DNA of 64,000 nucleotides, from contig NZ_CP009517.1 of the NCBI RefSeq assembly GCF_000970305.1, positions 3,348,001-3,412,000 on the forward strand, written 5' to 3'. This DNA comes from Methanosarcina barkeri 3. Its GTDB lineage: Archaea > Halobacteriota > Methanosarcinia > Methanosarcinales > Methanosarcinaceae. A program made the translations under genes and the position numbers. Shown here piece after piece: positions 26,018-36,695 of the stretch. Under the pieces are notes generated by a model. The model was not told the DNA's origin. It saw nothing but the letters and a program-made list of their open reading frames with translations, and ran no database searches. Numbering within the stretch: position 1 is the first letter of the stretch; every line of letters begins with the position of its first letter.

Positions 26018-26773
26018 TCACAGGTCACTCTTTAGTATTAACCTCAAGTCCACAGCAAGTGCGCCTTTTCCTTTTTCAAAAACCATCATAGGGTTTATCT
26101 CAAATTCTTCAATCTCAGGAAAATCGCAAACAAGATTCGAAACCCTGAGAATTATGTCTACAAGCGCATCAATGTCAGCAGGCTTTTCCCCTCTGATTCC
26201 GGCAAGGAGCGGATAGGTTTTAATCCCTGTGACCATATCTCTGGCTTCTCTTTCGTCAACAGGGGCTATCGCAAACCGAATATCTTTGAGAATTTCTATA
26301 TATATTCCACCAAGACCGAACATTAGCATTGGCCCGAAAGTGGGATCATGAACCATCCCTAGAATTACTTCTTTGCCGCCTGAGAGCATTGGCTGAAGCT
26401 GTACACCTTTAAGGGATGCATCAGGCAGTTTCTTGGGGATGCTATCCATTATGTCCTGATAGGTAGCTTTTACTTCAGAAGCATTTCTAAGGGAAAGTTT
26501 GATTCCTCCAATATCGGATTTATGAGAAATCTGCGGAGAAACAACCTTCATTACAAGCGGATAACCTATCTCTTCTGCAGCAATCATAGTTTCTTCTATA
26601 TTCTTTGCAAACGCAGTCTTTACTACAGGAATGCCGTAAGCTTTCAGAATATCAAAAGCTTCAAGGCCCAGTATGTACCGGTTCTTTTCTCTGGCAGCCT
26701 CAAAAATCCTGGCTACCAATATCCTATCTGGTTTGGGTGCGTGAGGGAAAAGATCCACCTGTTTCATAGTCAT
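26018..26773 (-). CDS. acdB: ATP-grasp ligase, ADP-forming acyl-CoA synthetase beta-subunit type
   Basis: A 251-residue stand-alone ATP-grasp domain (ATP-grasp_5), matching the beta subunit of ADP-forming acetyl-CoA synthetase in size. Landmarks are [37 protein letters not shown] and the C-terminal [10 protein letters not shown] with metal-binding Glu/Asn. ACD makes ATP and acetate from acetyl-CoA, ADP and Pi but also needs an alpha (CoA-binding) subunit, not present in the window. The start could be ATG at 26773 or 26767; a TTG at 26785 is less likely. It lies downstream of ack and pta on the same strand, about 360 bases away, so an acyl-CoA role is plausible. Confidence 0.85.
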   Translation of the reverse strand: MTMKQVDLFPHAPKPDRILVARIFEAAREKNRYILGLEAFDILKAYGIPVVKTAFAKNIEETMIAAEEIGYPLVMKVVSPQISHKSDIGGIKLSLRNASEVKATYQDIMDSIPKKLPDASLKGVQLQPMLSGGKEVILGMVHDPTFGPMLMFGLGGIYIEILKDIRFAIAPVDEREARDMVTGIKTYPLLAGIRGEKPADIDALVDIILRVSNLVCDFPEIEEFEINPMMVFEKGKGALAVDLRLILKSDL

Positions 26774-26904
26774 ATGACAGCTCAAGGACAGTTATTCTTT
26801 GGGGTATTAATTTTATAACAATAGAAATTACAACTCTCGAAGGTAAAAAGTTATTTTTCAAAATCAGAAAAAGTGGAAAATAGAAGAAAAAACAGTGAAA
26901 GAGG

Positions 26905-27018
26905 AACAAAAGCAGTAGAAACGGAAGAACAAAAACAGTAGAAACGGAAGAACAAAAACAGTAGAAACGGAAGAACAAAAACAGTAGAAACGGAAGAACA
27001 AAAACAGTAGAAATTGAG
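26905..27018. repeat. 23-bp tandem repeat, about 5 copies
   Basis: AACAAAAACAGTAGAAACGG plus AAG, repeated head to tail at 26905, 26928, 26951, 26974 and (diverging) 26997, in the spacer downstream of ack. Apart from this array and the ack terminator, the spacer 26774-27131 shows only A-rich sequence. Confidence 0.95.
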
Positions 27019-27101
27019 TTCGTAACAGCAAATCCTACATCAAAGCAAGTTCAACAAAAAAGTACAACTTAAGCTTTTAATGAGACTAAAAGTTAAAAAT
27101 A

Positions 27102-27129
27102 GAAAAAGTAAAGGAGATTTTCCCTTTAC
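27102..27129 (-). terminator. Terminator of ack
   Basis: On the minus strand GTAAAGG (27129-27123) and CCTTTAC (27114-27108) form a 7-bp stem with an eight-base loop followed by TTTTTC, only two bases past the ack stop codon. Confidence 0.8.
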
Positions 27130-27131
27130 TA

Positions 27132-28358
27132 TCAAACAGGTACCGAGCTACGCAGTTTAGCTTCGGTCTCAACAATTTCCTTAGTATCCCTTGCAATGGT
27201 AAGTTCTTCATTGGTTGGGATAACAAAGACTCGAATCTTTGAATCTGGAGTGGAGATGTCGATTTCCTGACCTCTGATCTTGTTCTTTTCCTCGTCAATC
27301 TTTACTCCAAAGTTCTCAAGACCGGAAAGGATTCTCTTTCTGATGCTTGCGCTATTTTCTCCGATGCCTGCGGTAAAAACTATTGCATCTGGGTCATCGA
27401 GCACAGCTGAATATTCACCAATAACTTTCTTGATCTTGTAAGCGAAGACTTCGAGGGCAAGCTCGGCTCTCTCGTTGCCGTGGGATGCGGCTTCATCAAG
27501 GTCTCTGAAGTCATTGCTGATGCTGGAAATTCCGAGCACACCGGACTTCTTGTTCATAAGGGTGTCGACTTCCCTAGGAGAGAGGTTTTCTTTTTCCATA
27601 ATGAAGGGAACTACTGCAGGGTCAATGGAACCACACCTGGTACCCATACAGACCCCTTCAAGCGGGGTAAAGCCCATGGTGGTCTCAATGGATTTTCCGC
27701 CTTTAACAGCTGCAATGCTTGAACCGTTCCCAAGGTGGCAGGTGACAATCTTAGTTTCCTCTGCGGGTTTTCCAAGCATAGCGATAGCCCTTTTGGAAAC
27801 GTACATATGTGAAGTTCCGTGGAAACCGTATTTCCTGATCCCGTATTTTTCGTACATGCCATATGGCAGAGCATACATGTAGGCATATTTTGGTATTGTC
27901 ATGTGGAACGCAGTGTCAAACACGGCAACCATTGGTACGCCAGGCATGAGTTCTTGACAGGCAGTAATACCCATCATATTTGGAGGGTTGTGGAGAGGAG
28001 CCAGATCAAAGCAGTCTCTTATAGACTTTTCTACATCTGTGTCAATTAAAGCCGAAGCAGTAAATTTCTCGCCACCGTGCACAACCCTGTGCCCTACAGC
28101 ATTAATCTCACCCATATCCTTGATGACACCAAATTCCGGATCAGTAAGACTTTTAACGACCTCTTCCATAGCTATTTTGTGATTGGGGAAGTCAGTAGTC
28201 TTTTCCAGCTTTTTACCATCGAACCTTTTCTGGGTAATGATCGAATTATCGATACCTATCCTCTCACAGAGACCGACTGCAAGAGGGGACTCATTGGTCA
28301 TATCAATTAATTGATATTTCAGGGATGAGCTTCCTGCGTTTATTACCAATACCTTCAT
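27132..28358 (-). CDS. ack: Acetate kinase
   Basis: A 408-residue acetate kinase, identical in length to the M. thermophila enzyme, which makes acetyl phosphate from acetate and ATP as the first step of acetoclastic methanogenesis. All residues known to matter in that enzyme fall at the same numbers: Asn7, Arg91, Asp148, His180, Arg241 and Glu384. The ATG at 28358 gives the family start [12 protein letters not shown]; an upstream in-frame start at 28376 would add six residues. Pta lies 125 bases upstream on the same strand. TATA-like elements in that gap could give ack its own promoter. Confidence 0.98.
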   Translation of the reverse strand: MKVLVINAGSSSLKYQLIDMTNESPLAVGLCERIGIDNSIITQKRFDGKKLEKTTDFPNHKIAMEEVVKSLTDPEFGVIKDMGEINAVGHRVVHGGEKFTASALIDTDVEKSIRDCFDLAPLHNPPNMMGITACQELMPGVPMVAVFDTAFHMTIPKYAYMYALPYGMYEKYGIRKYGFHGTSHMYVSKRAIAMLGKPAEETKIVTCHLGNGSSIAAVKGGKSIETTMGFTPLEGVCMGTRCGSIDPAVVPFIMEKENLSPREVDTLMNKKSGVLGISSISNDFRDLDEAASHGNERAELALEVFAYKIKKVIGEYSAVLDDPDAIVFTAGIGENSASIRKRILSGLENFGVKIDEEKNKIRGQEIDISTPDSKIRVFVIPTNEELTIARDTKEIVETEAKLRSSVPV

Positions 28359-28379
28359 GTCTAAACCCCAATTCATAGA

Positions 28380-28483
28380 TTGCTTTTAATTTACGTTTTA
28401 TATATACAATAAAATATTTTATATATGAAAGTCAATAAAAAGCTTCCTAAAACGTTCATAAATATAGAAACGTTTGAGATTAT
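28380..28483 (-). promoter_or_regulatory. pta-ack intergenic region
   Basis: The inverted repeat AAACGTT / AACGTTT (28450-28476) lies just after the pta stop and could be a weak terminator or processing site. Two TATATAAAA-like boxes follow (about 28400-28425), placed well for a separate ack promoter. Confidence 0.45.
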
Positions 28484-29485
<1,002 letters not shown>

Positions 29486-29533
29486 TCAACCAACCTCCTA
29501 TATAATTAGAGTAGCTTAAGTTAGCTGGGTCTT

Positions 29534-29545
29534 AATATATAAATT
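29534..29545 (-). promoter_or_regulatory. TATA box of pta
   Basis: TTTATATATTAA on the minus strand, about 50 bases before the TTG start, so the leader of about 25 bases just includes the GGAGGT ribosome-binding site. Confidence 0.6.
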
Positions 29546-29724
29546 TACGTAAAATGGGTAGAGATATATATAAAAATGAAAAATATATATTTAAAACACC
29601 CGGCATCGTTTTAAATGCAAGTTCTATTTTGAGATGCTTAATGATCTGAACTAATTTTATTCTGGACTAATTTTATATCAGATCCGTGAAACTTAAGACA
29701 ATATTACTGAATATCAATGATAAA

Positions 29725-29736
29725 TTAATATAAAAG
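29725..29736 (+). promoter_or_regulatory. TATA box of isf
   Basis: TTAATATAAAAG centred about 25 bases before the ATG at 29755, which would give a nearly leaderless isf transcript. Confidence 0.5.
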
Positions 29737-29754
29737 AGTTCCGGAATGATTTCA

Positions 29755-30333
29755 ATGAAGATACTTGGAATTTCAGGTAGCCCTCGAAAAGGCCAGAACT
29801 GTGAGAAAATGATTGTAGCTGCTCTCGAAATTGCAAAAGAGAGGGGCTTTGAAACCGATACTGTTTTTCTCTCAAAAGAAAAAATTGCCCCCTGTAAAGT
29901 ATGCGGAGCTTGCATAGAGAAAGCTTCCTGCGTTATTGAGGACAATATGGAGGAGGTTTATGAGAAAATGAGAGCTGCAGACGGTATAATTGTTGCATCG
30001 CCGGTATATATGGGAAATTATCCTGCCCAGCTTAAAGCTCTATTTGACAGAAGCGTCCTTCTTCGCCGCAATAAATTTGCACTTAAAAACAAAGTTGGAG
30101 CAGCTCTTTCAGTTGGAGGTTCAAGAAACGGAGGTCAGGAAAAAACCGTTCAGTCAATCCAGGACTGGATGCATATTCATGGTATGATTGTAGTTGGTGA
30201 TAATTCTCATTTCGGTGGAATAACCTGGAACCCTGTAGAAGAGGACTCCATTGGTATGCAGACCGTGTCCGAAACTGCAAAAAAAATCTGTGAAGTTCTG
30301 GAACTTATCCAGAATAACAGAGATAAGGATTGA
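29755..30333 (+). CDS. isf: Iron-sulfur flavoprotein Isf
   Basis: A 192-residue homologue of M. thermophila Isf, which carries FMN and a [4Fe-4S] cluster, takes electrons from ferredoxin, and has been reported to reduce O2 and peroxide. The compact cluster motif has Cys47, 50, 53 and 59 (CKVCGACIEKASC), the same numbers as in M. thermophila. An N-terminal flavodoxin-like SGSPRKGQNCEK and SPVYMGNYPAQLKALFDR bind FMN. I choose ATG at 29755 (MKILGISGS) over 29746 because it matches the known protein. Divergent from pta, with both promoters in 270 bases. Confidence 0.95.
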   Translation: MKILGISGSPRKGQNCEKMIVAALEIAKERGFETDTVFLSKEKIAPCKVCGACIEKASCVIEDNMEEVYEKMRAADGIIVASPVYMGNYPAQLKALFDRSVLLRRNKFALKNKVGAALSVGGSRNGGQEKTVQSIQDWMHIHGMIVVGDNSHFGGITWNPVEEDSIGMQTVSETAKKICEVLELIQNNRDKD

Positions 30334-30382
30334 GTGAAAAATTGTAAGTAGAAAAGGCGAAGAATAACGAAAACAGAGATAA

Positions 30383-30469
30383 TTGAAAATAGTGAGAACA
30401 GGGAAAGTTGAAAATAGTGAGAACAGGGAAAGTTGAAAATTATGAGAGCAGAGAAAGTTGAAAATAGAG
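30383..30469. repeat. 25-bp tandem repeat, 3.5 copies
   Basis: TTGAAAATAGTGAGAACAGG plus GAAAG, repeated from 50 bases after the isf stop. The remainder of the 30334-30664 spacer is A-rich; a TATA-like TATAATATAATATAATG near 30527-30544 probably drives the ClC gene. Confidence 0.9.
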
Positions 30470-30664
30470 AAAATAAATAGAAAAAAGAACCTCCAATTTT
30501 CACAGGCTAATCTCTGGGTATACATTGTATAATATAATATAATGATACCTTTAAATAAATGATTGAAATCCTTCGAGTGAAAAGTATTCAGGTGAAAATA
30601 AACCTGAAACTTACCTTTTTTCAAAAAAAGGAAAACACAAAAGGATTATAAGAGGCACGAGTTT

Positions 30665-32434
30665 TTGGAAGTTAGTTCAGAGCACAAATTGGCATTTCAC
30701 AATGTAAGAGAACATTTCAGGATAACAGAGTATATTGCCCGGTTTGATACCGAAACTGCCAGAATCAACTCAATTGCCATTATAATCGGGCTCCTTACAG
30801 GGTTCGTGATAGGAGTTTATGACCGGACTCTCAGGTACAGCAACACATTTCTGGGTATGCAGCAAGGGTTCCCATTACACGAGTTCCCACACTATTATGT
30901 ATTATTCGTACCTGCCCTGGGAGGGCTGCTGGTAGGAATAATCTCCCATTTTTTGATGAAAAAGAAGTACGGCGTTGATGGGCTTATAGAAACCGTAACC
31001 CTCCGTGGTGCAAGGCTTACTCTCAGGGATGTTTTTCTGGAAGTTTTTACTTCAATAATCACAATCAGCTCAGGAGGTTCACTGGGAAAGGAGGCACCCG
31101 GAATCCTTGCAGGCGCCGGTACTGGGGCTTTTGTGGGGAGAGTCCTGAAAAGTACGGAAAGGCAACTTCAGGTTCTTCTAGGCTGCGGAGCTGCAGGCGG
31201 AATTGCAGCTGCCTTTAACGCACCTCTTGCAGGGGTAGTCTTTGTAGTAGAGGTAATTTACGGAGAACTTGAAACCAGGACCTTTATTCCGATAGTTATC
31301 TCCTCGGTCTTTGCAACTCTCGTCTCAAGCACACTTTTCGGAATTAAACCTATAGAGATCTCTTCCTACCAGCTGGTAAGTCCCTACAAAGAACTCGGAC
31401 TCTATCTTATGCTCGGACTTCTTGCAGGGTTCATCTCTGCACTACTGATCAGGACGCTTTACTACACAAAAGATATTTTTTTGGAAATCTCTCTCCATCC
31501 CGTTCTCAAGCCTGCCCTGGGGGGGCTCGCAGTAGGTGCAATAGGCCTTTTTTACCCCAGGGTTCTCGGAATGGGCTATGATGTAATAACGGATGCCCTT
31601 AACAACCAGTTTACTTTCAAGCTCCTGCTAATCCTGCTTTTTTTAAAGATCCTTGCCTTTTCCCTGAGCCTGGGCTCTGGAGGTTCAGGAGGAACTATTG
31701 TCCCTTCTCTTTTTACAGGTGCAATGCTAGGAGGAGCTTTCTGGACAGCTGCAAACTTGTTTTTTCCGGGAACTATAGCCGAGCAAGGGGCATATGCTAT
31801 GGTTGGGATGGGTGCGGTCCTTGCCGGAACTGCCAGGGCTCCCCTTACTGCCATCCTGATCCTGTTTGAAATTACAAGAAATTATAACATGATTCTTCCT
31901 CTCATGTTTGCCTGTGTCCTCAGTAATGTGATGTCAAATGCCCTTTACCCGGAGTCCATTTTCACGGAAGGCCTCCGCAGAAAAGGGTTCAAAATCCGAA
32001 AAGGCAGGGAAGTTGACATCATGAGCTCTATGTTTGTAAAAGATGCCATGATCACATATGTCCAGACAGTTTCTGAGGAGAAGAGTGTTGAGGTACTTAC
32101 GACCCTGATGCAGGTAAGCCGCCACGTCGGTTTTCCGGTCCTTGATTCCAGAGGCAAACTTTCAGGTATAGTGACCCTTTCTGACCTCCGGAGCAAAGTA
32201 AAGTCCGAAGACATCGACAAAAAAGTAAAGGATATAGCTACCCGACGTCTGGAAGTTGCCTACCCTGATGAAACCCTGGATGCAGTCCTCAAACGCTTTG
32301 CTTCAAAGCAAATAGGTAGGCTTCCTGTTGTGGATAGAGAAGATAAAACCAGACTCCTCGGTCTTATTACCCGAAGCGACATCGTAAATGCATATAACAA
32401 GAAAGTTGTGGAAAAAGTCCGGGATACATATTGA
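30665..32434 (+). CDS. ClC-family chloride channel/antiporter with CBS domains
   Basis: A 589-residue membrane protein. Residues about 30-445 are the ClC pore domain with its signature loops: GSLGKEAPG (the gating glutamate position of GxxGxEGP), and GGTIVPSLFTGAMLGG (GxFxPxL). Residues about 455-585 hold two cytoplasmic CBS domains (MFVKDAMITYVQTV... and VKDIATRRLEVAYPDETL...), which usually bind nucleotides and modulate gating. It moves chloride, possibly coupled to protons. The frame starts at TTG 30665, with GAGG about ten bases upstream; no ATG is better placed. It is upstream of the NACHT gene, 111 bases apart. Confidence 0.93.
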   Translation: MEVSSEHKLAFHNVREHFRITEYIARFDTETARINSIAIIIGLLTGFVIGVYDRTLRYSNTFLGMQQGFPLHEFPHYYVLFVPALGGLLVGIISHFLMKKKYGVDGLIETVTLRGARLTLRDVFLEVFTSIITISSGGSLGKEAPGILAGAGTGAFVGRVLKSTERQLQVLLGCGAAGGIAAAFNAPLAGVVFVVEVIYGELETRTFIPIVISSVFATLVSSTLFGIKPIEISSYQLVSPYKELGLYLMLGLLAGFISALLIRTLYYTKDIFLEISLHPVLKPALGGLAVGAIGLFYPRVLGMGYDVITDALNNQFTFKLLLILLFLKILAFSLSLGSGGSGGTIVPSLFTGAMLGGAFWTAANLFFPGTIAEQGAYAMVGMGAVLAGTARAPLTAILILFEITRNYNMILPLMFACVLSNVMSNALYPESIFTEGLRRKGFKIRKGREVDIMSSMFVKDAMITYVQTVSEEKSVEVLTTLMQVSRHVGFPVLDSRGKLSGIVTLSDLRSKVKSEDIDKKVKDIATRRLEVAYPDETLDAVLKRFASKQIGRLPVVDREDKTRLLGLITRSDIVNAYNKKVVEKVRDTY

Positions 32435-32545
32435 AAATACATACGAAAACAGTAAACCTAAAAAAGGTCCCCTGACAAAAAGAATAAAATCTGGAAAGGA
32501 AACACCATTTATAGAAATACCGTTTATAGATTGTGGGGGGCCGTT

Positions 32546-35500
32546 ATGTCTGAGTCCGTAAATAAGGGTAACTCAAACGTGAACCTTGAGACGTACCTGA
32601 AAAATATAATATTGGAAAACAGAGATGAAGTCTGTAACTACGTAGAATTATCGGCCAGAGAAATATTGCCAATTACGCGCAGGCTATTCGAAGAAAGGGT
32701 TTCCCTTGCTTACGACTTCAAGATCTCACAGATCGTGGAAAAAGAAAGGCACCTGATAATTTACGGGGAAGCAAGTTCGGGAAAAACAAGCACCCTTAAG
32801 TGGCTGAGAACTGTCTATGCCAGGGAATATATACTGAAAAGAGAAGAGTTTGTTCCGATATATATAGAGCTTGGTTCATATGTTAAAGGTTCTTTTTATA
32901 ATTACTTAAAAGCACAGGTAACGAAAAAAGGTATTTCTGAAACGGATTTTAAGAAACTGATTGAAGGAAAAGCTTTGTTGTTACTGGATGGGTTTGACCT
33001 GCTCACACCTTCTGAAAAATTCTCTCCCTTTGATGAAATATCCGATTTTATTTCCGAGTATGAAACCTGTAGATATGTTATTGCTTCAAGACCCGAGCCT
33101 TCTGATAGCTTAAAAAGTACATTTGCACTCTCCGAACTTGAGAAGTTGACCGATGAAAAAGTCAGGCTGTTTATAGAAAGAAATGTTCCGAATAAGAGAC
33201 AGGTGAAGCTTTTAAAAACTATAATCCTGGAGGAGACTCAGTCAAAACCTATTCTCAAGAACCCTCTGCTGCTTTGCCTCTGGATCAAACTTTCAACTGC
33301 GCACATGGGAAGAAGAGGAAAACAGGAAGATATCCAGCACTTTACCTCTTGTGATTCTATTCCTTCCAGCCGAGCAGAAATATATCAGGCTTTTGTTTCG
33401 GAACTTTTTAAAGATTACAGGAAAAGAGAGGAATATTTTAGATCCCAGAACCAACTGCCTCCAAAGATGTGTTTCGAGAGAACAGACTCTGAAACAATAA
33501 CATATGAGAGAACAGACTCCCATAAACAAGGTATAGAAAGAACAGGCTCTCAAGAGCTGAGTAAAGAAAAAACAAACTCTCAGGAACTAATTACAGAAGT
33601 AATAGACTCTCAAGACCTGAGTACAGAAAGAAAAGACGCTCAAGAGCTGATTAGAGAGAGAATAAACTCCCAGGAAGCAAGTAAAGGAAGAACAGACCCT
33701 CAAGAGCTGAATACCGAAACAGTAGAAATTGAAGATTTCCTGATGAGCTTGGCCTTCAAACTCCAGTGTAGGAATAAGATTTCATGTAAGTATAGTTGTG
33801 CCCTTGAAGTAGCAGAAGCATACATAGAATCCAGAAGACCTGGAAGGACTATAGAATACAGCAGGTCTGATAGAGTAAGAGCGAAGAAACTCCTTCAAGA
33901 CTGCTTAAGGCTCGGACTCCTGATAAGAACGAGGTCCGAAGTAAAGTTCGGAATAGATCGAGCTTTCCAGGAATATTTTGCGGCTCTGAAACTGAAAACA
34001 TACTTTGAAAGCGGTATGGATACTTCAAAAGCCTTCATAAATCCGAGATGGGAAAATGTGATAATGCTCACCTCGGATTTACTGGAATCAGGAGAAGAAC
34101 TTGTAAATTCGATTGTGTCAAGCGGAAACTTATATCTGGCTTCAAAGTGCGCTTTGAGAGCCAGCCCCGAAACAAAAGGAAAACTATGTACTTTACTTGC
34201 CAGGAAACTTGACAGCAAGTATACTGTAGAAAAAGTAAGAGCTATTCAAAGCCTTGGAAGACTCGGAGCCTGTGGGATCAAGGCCAATATTGGAGCACTT
34301 AAGGATAAAGATATAAGAGTAAAAAGAGAAACTACGAAAGTGCTTGGGGAAACCAGGTCAGAGATGGCACTTGTTCCCCTTGGGGCTGCAATTGGAGACG
34401 AAGATTATTCTGTGCGGATAGAAGCCGTAAAGTCTCTTGGCTTAATAGGATCCGAAAGAGCAATCGAATTGCTCAGGGACACATTCAAAGATAAGAATCG
34501 AGCTGTCCGACTGGAGGCTGCAGATGCACTAATGCAGATAGGATCGGAAAAAGCTCTGGAAGTCCTTATTTCAGCACTTGGGGCCAACGATGACTTTGTT
34601 CGGATTGGAGCTGTAGGAGCTCTTGGAAGAACAAACTCCAGGCAAGTAGCAGAAGCTCTTATAAAAGCATTTCAGGAAGAAGACAAACTTGTCAGGTTGG
34701 GAGCAGCCGAAGCCCTGGGCCGAATGAGATCGGAAAAAGCTGTTGAACCGTTTGTAGATGCACTTGAAGATAAAGATGAGTTTGTGCGCTGGATTGCTAC
34801 AAAAGCGCTTGGAGAAATCAAATCGGATAAAACTTCAGGCACATTTATCGATATGCTTGGGGATAAAAGCCGCTTCGTTCGAAGGGAAGCTGCAAAAGGG
34901 CTTGGGGTTGTAGGGTCAGAAAAAACGCTTGATCCCCTTGTTTCCGCACTTTCGGATGAGGATGAATTTGTAAGAAAAACAGCAGTAGAATCCCTTGGAG
35001 AAATAAAGTCCGAAAAAACTGCTAAAACCCTGATAAATAAACTCCACGACGACAGCCATTTAGTCAGACTGGAAGCCGCAAAAGCCCTGGGAATGATAAA
35101 AGTCCGGAAAGCTATTGCTCCGCTGCTTTTTGCACTGGGGGATGAAAACCGTTTTGTCAGGAAAGAGGCTGCAAATGCGCTCGGACAGCTTGAATCGGAA
35201 AAAGTTCTTGAGCCGCTTATTCGTATTTTCAAGTCCGAAGACCCTCTTACAAGGCAAGGGGCAGTAAGAGCTCTTGGCCAGATAAATCTGGACGGAGTTC
35301 CGGACTGCATATCGGACCGAATATTTGATTTTACTGATAATGCCCTGAAGGACAAAGATAAGTTTGTGCGAAAGGAAACCGCAAAAGCCCTGCAAAGCCT
35401 ATCAGAAAGCAGGCGCGAAAGAGCGTTTGAATCCCTGATCAGCGCTCTGGATCATGAAGATGACGAGGTCAGGAGGCTTGCAGCCGAGTCCCTGGGGCTT

Positions 35501-36112
35501 TTTGATTGTGAAAAAGCTATCCCTCCACTGATCAGTGCCCTAAAGTCCAGAGATGCAACCGTGCGCCGGTTTGCAGCCAATGCCCTCGGCCGGATAAGGT
35601 CAAAAGAAGCCCTACAGCCTCTGATAGATATTCTGGTTTTTGACAACAGTGGCTTCGTAAGAGAAGAAGCTGCAAAAGCGCTTGGAAAAATAAAGTCTAG
35701 ACGGGCTATAGAACCCCTTATTGATGCACTAATGGACAAGAATAATGAAGGAAGATCAGGAGCAGCCGAAGCTCTTGGCCGGATTAAAGCCGAAAACGCA
35801 GTCAATCACCTTATTTCCGCCCTTACGGACACGGACGATTTTACGCGGCTGGCTGCTGCAAAAGCCCTCGGCCGGATAAAGCCGAAAAAAGCCATCGAGC
35901 CCCTGATCAACAGCCTTTATGACTGGAACCGTTTCGTAAAAGCCGAAGCTGCCGGAGCTCTCAAAAAGATATGTACTGAAGAGGACAGACAATGTTTGCA
36001 GGCTTTACTTGACTCGGAAAACGAATTTACGGCAAACCTCGCTTTTGAAATCCTGGAGAACATCGAAATGGAGGAAATCTTAAAAACCGAGCTGTTTTTA
36101 GAGTGGGAATAG
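32546..36112 (+). CDS. NACHT-type STAND NTPase with C-terminal HEAT repeats
   Basis: A 1188-residue cytoplasmic protein. Order: N-terminal 70 residues of unknown type; NACHT NTPase with Walker A GEASSGKTS (74-82), Walker B LLLLDGFD (144-151) and sensor VIASRPEP (about 178-185); an insert of eight 10-residue repeats of ERTDSQELSK type (311-390); a winged-helix-like region ending in IDRAFQEYFAALKLKTYF; then about 19 HEAT repeats (555-1165), each ending with VR-x-x-AA-x-ALG. This is the build of bacterial/archaeal NLR-like proteins, some of which are antiviral sensors in which the repeats bind a trigger and the NACHT part oligomerises. No effector domain is obvious. ATG at 32546 follows GGGGGG. 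Confidence 0.92.
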   Translation: MSESVNKGNSNVNLETYLKNIILENRDEVCNYVELSAREILPITRRLFEERVSLAYDFKISQIVEKERHLIIYGEASSGKTSTLKWLRTVYAREYILKREEFVPIYIELGSYVKGSFYNYLKAQVTKKGISETDFKKLIEGKALLLLDGFDLLTPSEKFSPFDEISDFISEYETCRYVIASRPEPSDSLKSTFALSELEKLTDEKVRLFIERNVPNKRQVKLLKTIILEETQSKPILKNPLLLCLWIKLSTAHMGRRGKQEDIQHFTSCDSIPSSRAEIYQAFVSELFKDYRKREEYFRSQNQLPPKMCFERTDSETITYERTDSHKQGIERTGSQELSKEKTNSQELITEVIDSQDLSTERKDAQELIRERINSQEASKGRTDPQELNTETVEIEDFLMSLAFKLQCRNKISCKYSCALEVAEAYIESRRPGRTIEYSRSDRVRAKKLLQDCLRLGLLIRTRSEVKFGIDRAFQEYFAALKLKTYFESGMDTSKAFINPRWENVIMLTSDLLESGEELVNSIVSSGNLYLASKCALRASPETKGKLCTLLARKLDSKYTVEKVRAIQSLGRLGACGIKANIGALKDKDIRVKRETTKVLGETRSEMALVPLGAAIGDEDYSVRIEAVKSLGLIGSERAIELLRDTFKDKNRAVRLEAADALMQIGSEKALEVLISALGANDDFVRIGAVGALGRTNSRQVAEALIKAFQEEDKLVRLGAAEALGRMRSEKAVEPFVDALEDKDEFVRWIATKALGEIKSDKTSGTFIDMLGDKSRFVRREAAKGLGVVGSEKTLDPLVSALSDEDEFVRKTAVESLGEIKSEKTAKTLINKLHDDSHLVRLEAAKALGMIKVRKAIAPLLFALGDENRFVRKEAANALGQLESEKVLEPLIRIFKSEDPLTRQGAVRALGQINLDGVPDCISDRIFDFTDNALKDKDKFVRKETAKALQSLSESRRERAFESLISALDHEDDEVRRLAAESLGLFDCEKAIPPLISALKSRDATVRRFAANALGRIRSKEALQPLIDILVFDNSGFVREEAAKALGKIKSRRAIEPLIDALMDKNNEGRSGAAEALGRIKAENAVNHLISALTDTDDFTRLAAAKALGRIKPKKAIEPLINSLYDWNRFVKAEAAGALKKICTEEDRQCLQALLDSENEFTANLAFEILENIEMEEILKTELFLEWE
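33476..33715 (+). repeat. 30-bp coding repeat, 8 degenerate copies
   Basis: Eight in-frame 30-base units code for E-R-T-D-S-Q-E-L-S-K-like decapeptides (residues 311-390 of the NACHT protein). Highly charged and probably disordered or helical; the copies have diverged, so the array is older than the non-coding arrays. Confidence 0.93.
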
Positions 36113-36127
36113 GTCAGAAATAGTACT

Positions 36128-36159
36128 ACAGATTTGTAGATTTACAGATTTGTAGATTT
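36128..36159. repeat. 16-bp direct duplication after NACHT gene
   Basis: ACAGATTTGTAGATTT occurs twice, perfectly, starting 16 bases past the stop. Confidence 0.9.
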
Positions 36160-36188
36160 ATAAATTATGCTAATACTTTGAAGCTTGA

Positions 36189-36695
36189 TTAACGATTTAA
36201 TTTTTTAGTGGTGTTTTTCTGATTTTCAGGATGGTCCGGATAAAAAACGCTTAAAGTCGAATCTGGATTTTGTAGTTTTCTAGTGCCCTGGTTATAAGGA
36301 AAAACAACAGTGAGAATGTCCGGCCGCAGTCCGAATTTTGTAGAGTTATGCATATAGTCGTTACCATATTTCCAAGAAATATTTGTTAATTGGAGTGTAG
36401 CACTATTAATTCCTATCTTCTGTACTTTCACTTCTGGAAATTTGAAAAAGATCTCCTTAACTTTTGGTTCCAGGTTCTTAGAGCCAAAAAGGAATATATA
36501 TGCATTGGCTAAAGGTGATAGATGATATTCGACATCAACCGTTGCATTTGCTCCACTAAATTCCATTACTATATCATCGACATGGATATACCTTCCTTCC
36601 CTGTATTGCTCAGAGTTCATTGCTGGAGACACTTTTCCAGCTAATAAAACAGCTGAAATAATAAAGGCAATTATAATTATTGATTTTAAGTTCAT
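36189..36695 (-). CDS. Exported protein of unknown function
   Basis: A 168-residue protein with a signal peptide (MNLKSIIIIAFIISAVLLAG, cleavage near KVSPA). The mature part is beta-rich, with no cysteine and three or four N-x-S/T sites (NATVD, NISW, NTTK). I do not recognise the family. It lies convergent with the NACHT gene and 400 bases from the nuclease-fold gene, so it appears monocistronic. A short A-rich stretch precedes the ATG, without a strong ribosome-binding site. Confidence 0.78.
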   Translation of the reverse strand: MNLKSIIIIAFIISAVLLAGKVSPAMNSEQYREGRYIHVDDIVMEFSGANATVDVEYHLSPLANAYIFLFGSKNLEPKVKEIFFKFPEVKVQKIGINSATLQLTNISWKYGNDYMHNSTKFGLRPDILTVVFPYNQGTRKLQNPDSTLSVFYPDHPENQKNTTKKLNR

